Shown here: in pieces, positions 51,429 to 60,108 of the stretch
Layout of the letters: each line of letters starts with the position of its first letter
Numbering within the stretch: position 1 is the stretch's first letter
Assembly: GCA_038199755.1 (NCBI GenBank)
Contig: JBBPYR010000070.1
Location: 7,783-71,782 of the forward strand
Direction: 5' to 3'
Origin: JBBPYR01 sp038199755
Lineage (GTDB): Bacteria > Chloroflexota > Ktedonobacteria > Ktedonobacterales > Ktedonobacteraceae
Length of the DNA: 64,000 nt
The notes under the pieces: generated by a model
What the model saw: only the letters and a program-made list of their open reading frames with translations
Database searches by the model: none
Told to the model about the DNA's origin: nothing
Program-made: the position numbers and the translations under genes

Positions 51429-54311
51429 ATGACCAATCAAACATCAGCCCTTGCAAGCGAATATATAGAGCGCGCCCGCAAAGTGTTGCAACACGAGCAG
51501 CACACCAATCACCAGGACCAGGCCATCAAACCGGGTGGGCTGGAATCATTTGTAGTACGTTGGGCCGATATGATGAGTGACCTATACAAAAATAACGGTC
51601 TCGACCTGCGTCCCATCTACCGCTTTACCGAACACCTTGAGGGTTATCGTCGCCAAGACCCGATGCAACGCGCCGCCAGCATTCGCGCCGCCCTCTCGCT
51701 ACTCAACGAATTCGAAGGCAAAGACGGCAGTAGGGCAATGCGCCAATCCCCCCAAGCTCCCCAGCCAACATCTGCGCCAGTAGCGCAACAGGAAGCCAGC
51801 CAGCCAGCCGCATCCAACAAAGCAGAGGCCGGGCCACGTCAAGAATCAGTCCTCATGCAGGCACGAGCGGCAGCCAAGGAAATTAAAGCCAGCCAGGAGG
51901 CACTGGCGATGCCACCTACTAGCCCCTCCACAGGTAGCGGTAAAGGTAGCGCGACACCGCCGCCAAAGGCATCTGCCCCCATAAAAGAGGCGCAAGATCA
52001 GCCCATTCATCTGGAGGCGGGCATGTCGCATGGTCACACCGCCCTGACACTGCTGACTGCCGATGTAACAGCTGTTCCGGGTGTAGGCCCGTCGGTGGCG
52101 ACCCGCCTGCAGTCGCTCGGTATTCGCACGGTGCGCGACCTCTTATTCTATTTCCCGCGTGAGCATCGCGACTATAGCAAAATCGAAAAGATCGGCAAGA
52201 TTCCTTTTGGAGAACTGACCACCACCATGGGCATGATCTGGGAAGTGGACACGCGCCGCACCACGGGTGGCCGTTCGCTGACCGGCGCGACGATTTCCGA
52301 TGAGACGGGCAAGCTGCGTGTCACGTGGTTCAATCAGCCTTACCTGCAAAAGCAGTTGTTGGCCGCGAAAGGCTCGCCCCTGATCGTGACTGGCATCAAA
52401 CAACGCTATGGCAACAAAATCGACTTTTCGGTGCGCAGTCACGAGTTGCCAGAGGGCGACCTGCTCAATACTGGACGGCTCGTGCCTATCTATCCCCTCA
52501 CCGAGGGGCTGCACGCCAAAACGCTACGCCGCTTCACCAAGTGGGTGGTTGACCGTTATGCCGCCATGGTACCCGATCATCTTCCCCATAGCGTTCGCTT
52601 CGCCACTCACCTATTACCGCTGCCAGAAGCAATCTCGCAGATCCACTATCCCGAAAGTGAAGAGATGCGCTTGGCCGCGCGCCGCCGCCTCGCCTTCGAC
52701 GAACTCTTCATGATCCAACTTGGCATGCAAGAACGCCGCACACGCTGGCAGCGCGAAGCCCCCCAGGGCAACGCTTTTCACATCGACCTCAAAAAAATCT
52801 TCACCAACCCAGCAGGGATGTCCGTCATAGGCACAGTAGGGATGCCCCTTGTGGGCATCCAACCCGCTGACACAACCGATATCATGGGCATCCAACCCAC
52901 CGACACAGTAGGGATGCCCCTTGTGGGCATCCAATCCTCCACCAACGAAGCGGAGGAGAGCACACAAACCAATATTGGCAGCACGCTCTGGTCAACCATC
53001 GCCACCGAGCAACCATTCGAGGCGACGCTGCCCTATCAATTCACCGATGCACAACGCCGCGTGCTACTCGAGATTTTCGCCGACCTCGCCAAAACAAGGC
53101 CCATGAGTCGCCTGCTGCAAGGTGATGTTGGCGCAGGTAAAACGGCAGTCGCGGCGGGAGCCTTGCTGATGGCAGCGTTCAACGGCTATCAAAGCGCGTT
53201 AATGGCCCCCACTGAACTGCTCGCGGAACAGCATGCCCGCAGCGTCAGTGCCATGCTAGAACCCTTCGGCATTCGCACCGTACTGCTCACAGGCAGCCTC
53301 AAACAGCGTGAACGCAACATGGGGCGCGCCTCCCTGGAAAATGGCGAGGCAATGGTTGCCATTGGCACACACGCCCTCATTCAGGAGGATGTCAACTTTC
53401 AACGACTGGGTCTGGTCATCATTGACGAGCAGCACCGCTTTGGCGTTGAGCAGCGCGATGCCTTGCGTCAGAAGGGCTATCATCCTCACATGCTGGTGAT
53501 GACCGCCACGCCGATTCCGCGCACACTCGCACTTACGCTCTACGGTGATCTCGACATTTCCGTCATCGACCAGCTACCTCCGGGGCGACAACGCATTATT
53601 ACGCGCTGGCGCACTGGCACACGACGCAACGAAGCCAACACCACCATCGCGCACCAGGTTGCCGAGGGGCGACAAGCCTTCATTATCTGCCCCCTGATTG
53701 AGGACTCCGAAACCCTCGCCGTCAAAGCGGCGACCAGCGAGTATGAACGCTTGAAACGCGAGGTCTTCCCCAATTTGCGTCTGGGTCTGCTCCACGGTGC
53801 CATGAAAGCCGCCGAGAAAGATCAGACGATGCGGAGTTTCCGCGACCATGAGCTAGACATTCTGGTAGCAACCTCTGTCATCGAGGTTGGAATCGACATA
53901 CCCAACGCCTCTGTCATGGTGATCGAGGACGCAGACCGCTTCGGCCTCTCGCAGTTGCATCAGTTTCGTGGTCGCGTTGGGCGCGGCAAACATCAATCCT
54001 TTTGCTACGTGCTCAGTGCCGATGCCAGCATCCAGGCCCAGGAACGCCTCGGCGTCTTTCAGGATACCGATGACGGCTTCAAGCTGTCCGAAGAAGACCT
54101 GCGCCTGCGTGGTCCCGGCGACTTCATAGGAGTGCGCCAGAGCGGTATGCCCGAACTGCACATGGCCGATCTCAGCGACACACAACTGATTGAAGAGAGC
54201 AGAACGCAGGCCAGCAAACTCTGGGATAGTGACCCCTACCTACGCAAACTAGAGCATAAAGCCCTGCGGGAACGTATGCACCTCTTCTGGCAAAACTTTA
54301 TGGCACATTAA
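51429..54311 (+). CDS. recG: ATP-dependent DNA helicase RecG with N-terminal extension and repeat insertion
   Basis: 960 residues from the ATG at 51429. Rescues stalled forks and processes Holliday junctions. A 200-residue N-terminal extension (ends in a Pro/Ala/Gln/Ser-rich linker) precedes the wedge domain (VPGVGPSVATRLQSLGIRTVRDLLFYFPREHRDY) and OB fold. Helicase motifs: GDVGAGKTAVA, MAPTELLAEQH, GTHALIQ, IIDEQHRFGVEQR, MTATPIPRTLALTLYGDLD, LLHGAM, VATSVIEVGIDIPNAS, HQFRGRVGRG. Between wedge and motor, about residues 470-508, lies a repetitive VGMPLVGIQ insertion absent from normal RecG. Usual length is 680-830 residues. Ends at a long hairpin. Confidence 0.95.
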   Translation: MTNQTSALASEYIERARKVLQHEQHTNHQDQAIKPGGLESFVVRWADMMSDLYKNNGLDLRPIYRFTEHLEGYRRQDPMQRAASIRAALSLLNEFEGKDGSRAMRQSPQAPQPTSAPVAQQEASQPAASNKAEAGPRQESVLMQARAAAKEIKASQEALAMPPTSPSTGSGKGSATPPPKASAPIKEAQDQPIHLEAGMSHGHTALTLLTADVTAVPGVGPSVATRLQSLGIRTVRDLLFYFPREHRDYSKIEKIGKIPFGELTTTMGMIWEVDTRRTTGGRSLTGATISDETGKLRVTWFNQPYLQKQLLAAKGSPLIVTGIKQRYGNKIDFSVRSHELPEGDLLNTGRLVPIYPLTEGLHAKTLRRFTKWVVDRYAAMVPDHLPHSVRFATHLLPLPEAISQIHYPESEEMRLAARRRLAFDELFMIQLGMQERRTRWQREAPQGNAFHIDLKKIFTNPAGMSVIGTVGMPLVGIQPADTTDIMGIQPTDTVGMPLVGIQSSTNEAEESTQTNIGSTLWSTIATEQPFEATLPYQFTDAQRRVLLEIFADLAKTRPMSRLLQGDVGAGKTAVAAGALLMAAFNGYQSALMAPTELLAEQHARSVSAMLEPFGIRTVLLTGSLKQRERNMGRASLENGEAMVAIGTHALIQEDVNFQRLGLVIIDEQHRFGVEQRDALRQKGYHPHMLVMTATPIPRTLALTLYGDLDISVIDQLPPGRQRIITRWRTGTRRNEANTTIAHQVAEGRQAFIICPLIEDSETLAVKAATSEYERLKREVFPNLRLGLLHGAMKAAEKDQTMRSFRDHELDILVATSVIEVGIDIPNASVMVIEDADRFGLSQLHQFRGRVGRGKHQSFCYVLSADASIQAQERLGVFQDTDDGFKLSEEDLRLRGPGDFIGVRQSGMPELHMADLSDTQLIEESRTQASKLWDSDPYLRKLEHKALRERMHLFWQNFMAH
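52839..52932. repeat. palindromic repeat inserted within recG (two copies plus a partial)
   Basis: A 22-base imperfect palindrome (GGGATGCC to GGGCATCC, centre CTTGT) occurs at 52839-52860 and 52911-52932, with a partial copy (GGGCATCCAACCC) between at about 52885-52897. Flanking bases (ACAGTA before, AA after) also repeat. It keeps the frame open and encodes VGMPLVGIQ twice. A diverged copy lies at 55322-55342. Confidence 0.75.
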
Positions 54312-54324
54312 CTATCATGACAAC

Positions 54325-54419
54325 AATAGGGGATAGAAAAACCGCACGCAAATAATGGTGATGAACAAATGAATCTGGTAATCACCATTATTTGCGTGCG
54401 GTTCTTTCTATCCCCTATT
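54325..54419. terminator. very long hairpin between convergent recG and MerR genes
   Basis: Arms 54325-54362 and 54381-54419 are complementary over 12 and 22 bases, separated by an imperfect four-to-five-base A/T step, with an 18-base loop. It starts 13 bases after recG and includes the stop codon of the MerR gene. Probably a bidirectional terminator. Confidence 0.75.
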
Positions 54420-55236
54420 GCTGTTCGTTCTGGCTATAGAGCTTCACTGCCTCCTGTGCGAAGGCCCACTCTTCCTGGCTCATGGGGAAGGAGAATGGCT
54501 TCTGTTCAGCAGGCAAGGCATTATAGGCTTTGTAGTACCTACCCAGGCCAGTCGTAATGCTGGGGTCGCCCTGGGTGAACTCTCGCACCAGCCCTAACCA
54601 GTCTTTAGCAAGCGCCTGTGACTCAGGGCTGCCGGGGTCTTGACCCTCCGCGAACAGCCGCTTGGCCCTCGCGAAAACTACTCCCCAACGCTGAGTAATG
54701 GCCTGCTGATCTGCCTCAGTCCAGTTTTTGCCACGTTCCGCTATCTTCTGCTTATCCTCGGCAGTATAGGAGTCCTCACTAAGCCGCTGCATCGTTTGCA
54801 ATTGCTCGTCGCTAAAGTACTTCTTCTGCCAATCATCATTCTGTGTCATTTGCATCACTTGGATCACGTTGATAATCGCTTCCCAATTCTCTCTATCCGC
54901 CTGTAACAGTTTCTCCGTCTCGTCGATGGCCGTTATCACCGCGTCCAGGCGCGTGCGCTGCTCACGCATCATCGCCTTTTGCAAGGTCAGCGACTCCAAC
55001 AAGCCCGTTGGCCCGATCTGTAAACAATGCTTGATATCGTCCAGCGAGAAGCCGAGAAACTTTAGGGCGAGTATCTGCTGTAGACGAGAAAAGTCTTGAT
55101 CGCTATACAAGCGATAGCCCGCCTCGGTATACTGTGTTGGGGAGAGCAAACCCACTTTATCATAGTAGCGCAGTGTGCGTATCGATACGCACGCCTTCTG
55201 CGCGAACGCTCCGCTGTGGTATAAGCCGTGATCCAT
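54415..55236 (-). CDS. MerR-family regulator with TipAS-type ligand domain
   Basis: 273 residues from the ATG at 55236 (AGAGAGGAG upstream; the frame opens at 55269). N-terminal MerR winged helix (AFAQKACVSIRTLRYYDKVGLLSPTQYTEAGYRLY), long coiled-coil helix (about 80-130), then a helical domain FSDEQLQTMQRLSEDSYTAEDKQK...FAEGQDPGSPESQALAKDWLGLV typical of TipA/SkgA antibiotic-recognition (TipAS). Likely activated by a thiopeptide-like or other amphipathic compound. Its promoter has the MerR arrangement (19-base spacer), suggesting autoregulation. Confidence 0.92.
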   Translation of the reverse strand: MDHGLYHSGAFAQKACVSIRTLRYYDKVGLLSPTQYTEAGYRLYSDQDFSRLQQILALKFLGFSLDDIKHCLQIGPTGLLESLTLQKAMMREQRTRLDAVITAIDETEKLLQADRENWEAIINVIQVMQMTQNDDWQKKYFSDEQLQTMQRLSEDSYTAEDKQKIAERGKNWTEADQQAITQRWGVVFARAKRLFAEGQDPGSPESQALAKDWLGLVREFTQGDPSITTGLGRYYKAYNALPAEQKPFSFPMSQEEWAFAQEAVKLYSQNEQQ

Positions 55237-55257
55237 ATGTTCTCCTCTCTGCAAATA

Positions 55258-55288
55258 ACTATAAAGCATGACGTAACGTCATGGTCAA
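55258..55288 (-). promoter_or_regulatory. MerR-type promoter with dyad in a 19-base spacer
   Basis: Minus-strand -35 TTGACC (plus 55283-55288), a 19-base spacer, and -10 TATAGT (plus 55258-55263). The spacer contains a 17-base perfect palindrome CATGACGTAACGTCATG (55267-55283). An overlong spacer carrying a dyad is the hallmark of promoters activated by MerR-family proteins. It lies 22 bases before the MerR-TipAS start. Confidence 0.75.
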
Positions 55289-55321
55289 GCCTTTTTTAGA
55301 CATATTTTTTCTATTCAATAA

Positions 55322-55342
55322 GGATGTTCCTTGTGAGCATCT
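55322..55342. repeat. diverged copy of the recG palindromic repeat
   Basis: GGATGTTCCTTGTGAGCATC and one following base match the recG element at 17 of 21 positions, and the arms can still pair with a wobble. It sits in the intergenic space between the MerR and LLM genes. Confidence 0.5.
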
Positions 55343-55438
55343 ATATAAGCACAGACGGAAATGCTCACAAATATGACATAAGCTGACCAGAATCAGTGAT
55401 AGACTGCAAGAAGAATATATTTTATCACGGAGGAAACG

Positions 55439-56266
55439 ATGAAATTTGGACTTGATGTCCCAACAACAGCCGCCTACGCCGATGCGCGTGTCTTAGCTCA
55501 ACTGGCAACCGACGCCGAAGCCGCAGGATGGGATGGCTTCTTTATATGGGATGTGCTGCCAATAGAGCATCCTGTGATTGACCCCTGGATTGCGCTGACA
55601 GCAATTGCCTTGCAGACAGCACGCATCAAGATCGGCTTCATGGTGGCACCACTCGCCCGTCATCGCCCCTATCTGGTGGCACAAAGGCTCGCCAACCTGG
55701 ATAAGCTTTCCGGTGGACGCGTCATCTGCACCGTCGGGCTAGGACACTCCGAGGAAACGCTTGCCGCCTTTGGTGAGGAGAGGAATCCGCTCGTGCGCGC
55801 CAAGCAACTGGATGAAGGCTTAGCCATTCTGAACGGCTTGTGGAGCGAAGAACCGTTTTCCTTTAGCGGAGAGCACTATCACTTGCAGCAAGTGAGTCTT
55901 CATGCCAAGCCAATCCAAGTACCTCGCATCCCACTTTGGGTCGCAGGAGGATGGCCACGTCGGGCACCGTTCCGTCGCGCCGCTCAATGGGATGGCGTCA
56001 GCCTCATGTCTGTCAATGTGGAGAAGAAGCGGTGGCTCACACTTGATGATTTTCGGGCCTGCCTTGCCTACGTGCAAGCCCATCGCTCACAGCAAACTCC
56101 TTTTGACGTGGTCATGAGCGGCGAGACTCCCACTGACCGACAGCAAGGGATCGATATGGTTACGTCATTTCAAGAGGCAGGAGCCACGTGGTGGGTAGAG
56201 GAAGGGCTTGGTTGGACCTTAGAGGAATTTCGCGAGCGCATTCGTCAAGGACCACCACACCGATAG
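55439..56266 (+). CDS. LLM-class flavin/F420-dependent oxidoreductase, paralogue
   Basis: 275 residues; GGAGGAAACG before the ATG. Same family as the gene at 20283: MKFGLDVPTTAAY, AEAAGWDGFFIWD, ARIKIGFMVAPLARHRPYLVAQ, VPRIPLWVAGGWPRRAPFRRAAQWDGV and MSGETPTDRQQG. The two share a barrel core and the GETP segment. This one lacks the TGACA-N5-TGTCA operator and is divergent from the MerR-TipAS gene, so it may instead be controlled by that regulator. Confidence 0.88.
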   Translation: MKFGLDVPTTAAYADARVLAQLATDAEAAGWDGFFIWDVLPIEHPVIDPWIALTAIALQTARIKIGFMVAPLARHRPYLVAQRLANLDKLSGGRVICTVGLGHSEETLAAFGEERNPLVRAKQLDEGLAILNGLWSEEPFSFSGEHYHLQQVSLHAKPIQVPRIPLWVAGGWPRRAPFRRAAQWDGVSLMSVNVEKKRWLTLDDFRACLAYVQAHRSQQTPFDVVMSGETPTDRQQGIDMVTSFQEAGATWWVEEGLGWTLEEFRERIRQGPPHR

Positions 56267-56365
56267 ATGGTATATCAAAAAGCAGTTGTTTCCCTCTTGA
56301 CTCTCACCTTACATGAGGGTGTAAGCTTTCTTTAAAGTTTTAGATGAGATAAGAGAGGAAGCAAG

Positions 56366-56704
56366 ATGATGAAGCCTACTGATGATGTAACACAATTTCA
56401 CTCAGTCGATCAAACAACAAATCCCCAATTCTTCACGCAATTCATGGATACATCGCACGCGCAGAAAACAGCGCGCAGCTACAAGCAAGAGATAATGGAG
56501 CAACTTGCACCACAAACGGGTGCTACGATCCTGGATGTCGGCTGTGGAACCGGCCAGGATACTCAGGACTTTGCCCAGGTCAGTGGTGCTGTCTCAGAGG
56601 AAGAACTGACACGCTTCTGGAACGCTCTGGAGCAGGCTGACAAAGAACAACACTTTTTCGCCAGAGTGGGCGGCTTTGTAATAAGTGGGCGAAAACCATT
56701 GTAA
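56366..56704 (+). pseudogene. SAM-dependent methyltransferase with in-frame internal deletion
   Basis: 112 residues. The first 75 are a class I methyltransferase N-terminus with the SAM loop ILDVGCGTGQDT. They pass without a stop directly into SGAVSEEELTRFWNALEQADKEQHFFARVGGFVISGRKP, the C-terminus of the same family. The roughly 130-150 residues between (SAM-binding acidic residue, core strands 2 to 5) are missing. AGAGGAAG precedes the ATG. It could still be translated but should not bind substrate normally. Four bases later comes a MerR gene. Confidence 0.8.
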
Positions 56705-56722
56705 GAAATGAAAGAACCTACT

Positions 56723-57544
56723 ATGCTCAAAATTGGCGAATTCGCTCGTGTTGGTCAGGTCTCTATTGCCACCCTTCGTCACTACGATCAGTGTGGTTTG
56801 CTCAAACCGCTGCTGCTCGACCCAAACACGGGCTATCGCTACTACTCGCTCGACCAATTGCCGCACTTGAATCGCATCTTGGCCCTCAAAGAGTTGGGCT
56901 TTCCGCTGGAACAGATTGCCCAACTGCTTGCAGAAGGGCTCTCCTTTGCGCAATTGCGCGGCATGTTCCAACTCAAACAGGCACAAACGCAACAGATGCT
57001 AGATGCAGAGCAGGCACGCCTCACACGCATTGCCACTCGGCTGCGCCAGATCGAACAGGAGGGAAAAATGCCAGTCTACGAAGTGCTCTTGAAACAGGTG
57101 AACGCCATACTCGTCGCCTCTTACCGTGAAACCGTCCCGTTCCATGCTGGCCTCGAACGATCATTTGGCAAAGTCGCGGCCTACCTTGAGCAGCAACATG
57201 TGCAATCCGGAGAACCAGCTATCCTATTATTACATTCCAAGTCTGAGCAACGCGATGATGGCCTGTACATCGATGCAGAAGCGGCCATTCCGTTATCAAC
57301 AACACTAGCAGGCAACGAACAGATCAACATCCGCACCCTACCGGGCGGATTAATGGCCTCCACCATTCACACTGGAGCTGATCTTTTCCTGGGTCGGGCA
57401 TACGCAGCCCTCTACAGTTGGATGAAAGACAACGAATACCGTCTCATTGACGTGCCGCGTCTGGTGCGCCTCCGTGATGGAGTGCAGATGGACCCAGACC
57501 ACTATGTCACAGAGGTGCAGTTTCCTATTAAGAAGCAAGGGTAA
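56723..57544 (+). CDS. MerR-family regulator with GyrI-like effector domain (BmrR-like)
   Basis: 273 residues from the ATG at 56723 (an ATG at 56708 is also possible; both have weak sites). MerR domain MLKIGEFARVGQVSIATLRHYDQCGLLKP, YRYYSLDQLPHLNRILALKELGFPLEQI, coiled-coil linker, then from about residue 120 a GyrI-like domain (MPVYEVLLKQVNAILVASYRE, LPGGLMASTIHTG, VQFPIKK). BmrR-type members bind diverse lipophilic cations. Target genes are not evident here; the preceding methyltransferase remnant may once have been the partner. Confidence 0.9.
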   Translation: MLKIGEFARVGQVSIATLRHYDQCGLLKPLLLDPNTGYRYYSLDQLPHLNRILALKELGFPLEQIAQLLAEGLSFAQLRGMFQLKQAQTQQMLDAEQARLTRIATRLRQIEQEGKMPVYEVLLKQVNAILVASYRETVPFHAGLERSFGKVAAYLEQQHVQSGEPAILLLHSKSEQRDDGLYIDAEAAIPLSTTLAGNEQINIRTLPGGLMASTIHTGADLFLGRAYAALYSWMKDNEYRLIDVPRLVRLRDGVQMDPDHYVTEVQFPIKKQG

Positions 57545-57958
57545 TCGAGAGGATGGAGAAAACTGGACAGACTTGAGGGCAAGCTTTATCGAATGTTCGT
57601 AAATAAAAGGATCGAAAACAGAAAAACTATACAGAACACGATAAACGCTGTTACTGCAAATCGTTTTCAAGTGTTGCTTGCCGACTACTTGTAGCTAACG
57701 AATACACTATTGGGATGGCGCACAAAATAGTGCGGAAATGCCCCAAAAAACCATATTCTGGCCGCTCCGGCCATTTTATGCTTTGTGTCACAGAGAAGAA
57801 AAAGAAGGAAGTCAAGCGGGGGGGTAAAGGGCATGGATAGGAATCAATTGTGACTCAGCCGGGGTCACAGCGAGATTGCATGCTCGACTTCCTATTTCTA
57901 GTGTACGCATCCTTCCAACAAGCAAGGGGTGTATCATTCTATATCAAAAAGTATCACT
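57545..57958. other. 414-base gene-free stretch
   Basis: No open frame with a domain or ribosome binding site on either strand. It lies between the MerR gene and the terminator of the rhomboid genes and contains a G-run (GCGGGGGGG) near 57818. Confidence 0.5.
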
Positions 57959-58019
57959 ATAGATCAGCAAAGAGGGTGGGCAAGCTTTGTAGGCTTGCCC
58001 ACCCTCTTTGCTGATCTAT
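57959..58019 (-). terminator. 27-bp perfect hairpin after the rhomboid genes
   Basis: Arms 57959-57985 and 57993-58019 are exact reverse complements with a 7-base loop. On the minus strand it follows the rhomboid stop by 10 bases and is followed by an A/T-mixed stretch (AGTGATACTTTTTGATA), so it can terminate that transcript. Confidence 0.8.
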
Positions 58020-58029
58020 CTACCCTAGC

Positions 58030-59220
58030 CTATATGCGCCGACCGCCCACGCGGGGCAGCAGCAAAAAGCCGAGAATCAGGCCAGCGACCAGACCGCCGA
58101 TATGCGCGGTTAGAGCGATAGTAGAGCCAGGAACCAGGCCGAACACGAGGTTGAGCACAATCCAGAAAACCCAGTTATTCAGGCCAGCTCTACCAAGGGC
58201 ACGACGATTCACAATATAGAAGACACCCAGCGCACCAAAGATGCCAAAGATGGCACCAGACGCACCTACCACCGCACCACTAGGGCCCGCGGTAAACAAG
58301 AAGAGCACACCACCCACGAGGCCTGATAACAGGTAGATGACAAGGTAGCGCCATTTGCCAAAAAGCATCTCAACACCGCTGCCCACAAAGTAGAGCGAAA
58401 GCATATTAAATGCAATATGAATAATATTCGCGTGCAAGAACATAGCAGTAAACAGGCGCCAATATTCACCATTCAGAATAGCACTATTATATTGAGCAAA
58501 TTGATCTACCACACTGGGATAGATAAACGATATTGCAAAGGCAATCACATTGAGAGCAATCAGAATCATCGTCACCAGATTCGAGTAGCGACTCAAGGCA
58601 AAGCGTGTACGCACCACCTGGCGTTGCATTTGATTTGGTCGTGACCATGCTGGCACAGATTCAGCGCGTGGTGCTTCCGCGGTACTGCCATTGCTCGTGC
58701 CATTATAGGGCGGCGGAGAAGCAACTGGTGGCCGCTCCACGTATCCTGCCGCATAGGTCGTCGGCAATGGCGGGAAACAATTGTCGAAATGTCCTCCATA
58801 GGCGAGACGACCCGCACGGGCACGGGCAAGGTTCGCGTCATAATCCTGCCCCGTGGCACGGAGCAGATATGAGCGTAGAGCGTGCTCATAAGCAATCGAG
58901 GGGTCCTGCTCAATGGCCGCATCCACGTTTTGCAAAGCCCGATCATAGCGACGCGCTACCAAATCGAGCAACGCCTGTGCTATCAGCGCCTCAACACTGC
59001 CAGCGGGTTCCAACTGCTGCACACGATGCGCGGCCATACCAACTACTTCAAGATTGCCAAGCGCGAGGTTGGCCTCGGCCAGCCCCAGATGGACCATTGA
59101 ATTATCAGGTTCCAACTGCGCCCCATGCGCGTAGGCGATAGCCGCCTTGCGACCATCACCGTGAGAAAGGGCTTCCTTCCCCTGCTCAAGATAGGTCTGT
59201 ATGTCTGTTTGTGCTTCCAC
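58030..59220 (-). CDS. TPR-rhomboid intramembrane serine protease
   Basis: 396 residues. N-terminal tetratricopeptide-type repeats (about residues 5-130: GKEALSHGDGRKAAIAYAHGAQLEPDN, ARRYDRALQNVDAAIEQDP), a Pro/Ser linker, then a six-helix rhomboid domain. Catalytic Ser in GASGAIFG, catalytic His in TAHIGGLVAG, plus HANIIHIAFNM and the GEYWRLFTAMFLH segment. Cuts membrane-spanning substrates; the TPR part may recruit them. Followed by a long hairpin; 3 bases separate it from the upstream rhomboid gene's end, so both are co-transcribed. Confidence 0.93.
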   Translation of the reverse strand: MEAQTDIQTYLEQGKEALSHGDGRKAAIAYAHGAQLEPDNSMVHLGLAEANLALGNLEVVGMAAHRVQQLEPAGSVEALIAQALLDLVARRYDRALQNVDAAIEQDPSIAYEHALRSYLLRATGQDYDANLARARAGRLAYGGHFDNCFPPLPTTYAAGYVERPPVASPPPYNGTSNGSTAEAPRAESVPAWSRPNQMQRQVVRTRFALSRYSNLVTMILIALNVIAFAISFIYPSVVDQFAQYNSAILNGEYWRLFTAMFLHANIIHIAFNMLSLYFVGSGVEMLFGKWRYLVIYLLSGLVGGVLFLFTAGPSGAVVGASGAIFGIFGALGVFYIVNRRALGRAGLNNWVFWIVLNLVFGLVPGSTIALTAHIGGLVAGLILGFLLLPRVGGRRI

Positions 59221-59223
59221 AAG

Positions 59224-60108
59224 TCACCTTCCAGTATAAAGAACTGCGATATATGCCAATACCACTACACCTACAATTGTCAAACTTGCCAGTAGCCAGC
59301 GTCTCCGCAAGCTATGCTTATCTATTAAGACGTTCGTCTGCGAGAATTGATACACTGGCATGAAAAACCAGCCTAAGAGAAAGCCGCTCACCAGACCGCC
59401 GATGTGGGCGTAGTTATCAACGTTAGTGATCGCGAAACCAAGCCCCAAGTTGATAGCGATAATCACCACCAACCACAACAGGGCGGGAATGCCACCACGC
59501 GGAAAAGCGTTCCGATGTACCAGCACGAAAATACTGTACGCACCCACCAGCCCAAAGATGGCACCAGACGCGCCCACGCTCACCTCTTGCGGCGAAAAAA
59601 TATAACTGGCAATGATACTAACGACACCCGTCACGATATAGATCAGCAAGAAACGCAGATGCCCGACCAGCCGCTCTAAAAAGATGCCTAGCACAAAAAA
59701 ATTGAGCATGTTCAAGCCAACATGCAAAGCATTAGCGTGCAAAAAAATGGGTGTTACAAAACGCCAGTACTGCCCTTGTTGAATCAGGTCATTCTCTTTG
59801 GCACCATACTTCACCAGCACGGTTGCTAAGGCATCGTTATCCCTATTTTGTATCTCGATGGCATTGTTGACAATATTCTGCAAAACAGCCTGCCAACCCT
59901 GCGCTCCGCTCAGCAGTGCTGTCTGATAGGCAGTCCAGCACCAGAGCGCGACCGTTACCAGGAGGATGCTCCATGTGACCCAGGAAACACGCGCCAAGCC
60001 ATGACGCAAGCGATAGTTCGACAAGGCTCTACGATAGCTCATCTGCATGCGCTGCTTGGGTGATAGCGCGCCTTGTGCGATAGAAAGTTGTTCCAATCCA
60101 TTCCTCAA
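59224..60108 (-). CDS. rhomboid-family intramembrane serine protease
   Basis: 294 residues with about seven membrane helices. Rhomboid motifs: GQYWRFVTPIFLHANALHVGLNML, catalytic Ser in VGASGAIFGLVGA, catalytic His in YAHIGGLVSGFLLGW. No TPR domain. A loop after the first helix (NAIEIQNRDNDALATVLVKYGAKENDLIQQ) is a rhomboid L1-like insertion. First gene of the two-gene rhomboid unit. Confidence 0.93.
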   Translation of the reverse strand: MRNGLEQLSIAQGALSPKQRMQMSYRRALSNYRLRHGLARVSWVTWSILLVTVALWCWTAYQTALLSGAQGWQAVLQNIVNNAIEIQNRDNDALATVLVKYGAKENDLIQQGQYWRFVTPIFLHANALHVGLNMLNFFVLGIFLERLVGHLRFLLIYIVTGVVSIIASYIFSPQEVSVGASGAIFGLVGAYSIFVLVHRNAFPRGGIPALLWLVVIIAINLGLGFAITNVDNYAHIGGLVSGFLLGWFFMPVYQFSQTNVLIDKHSLRRRWLLASLTIVGVVVLAYIAVLYTGR

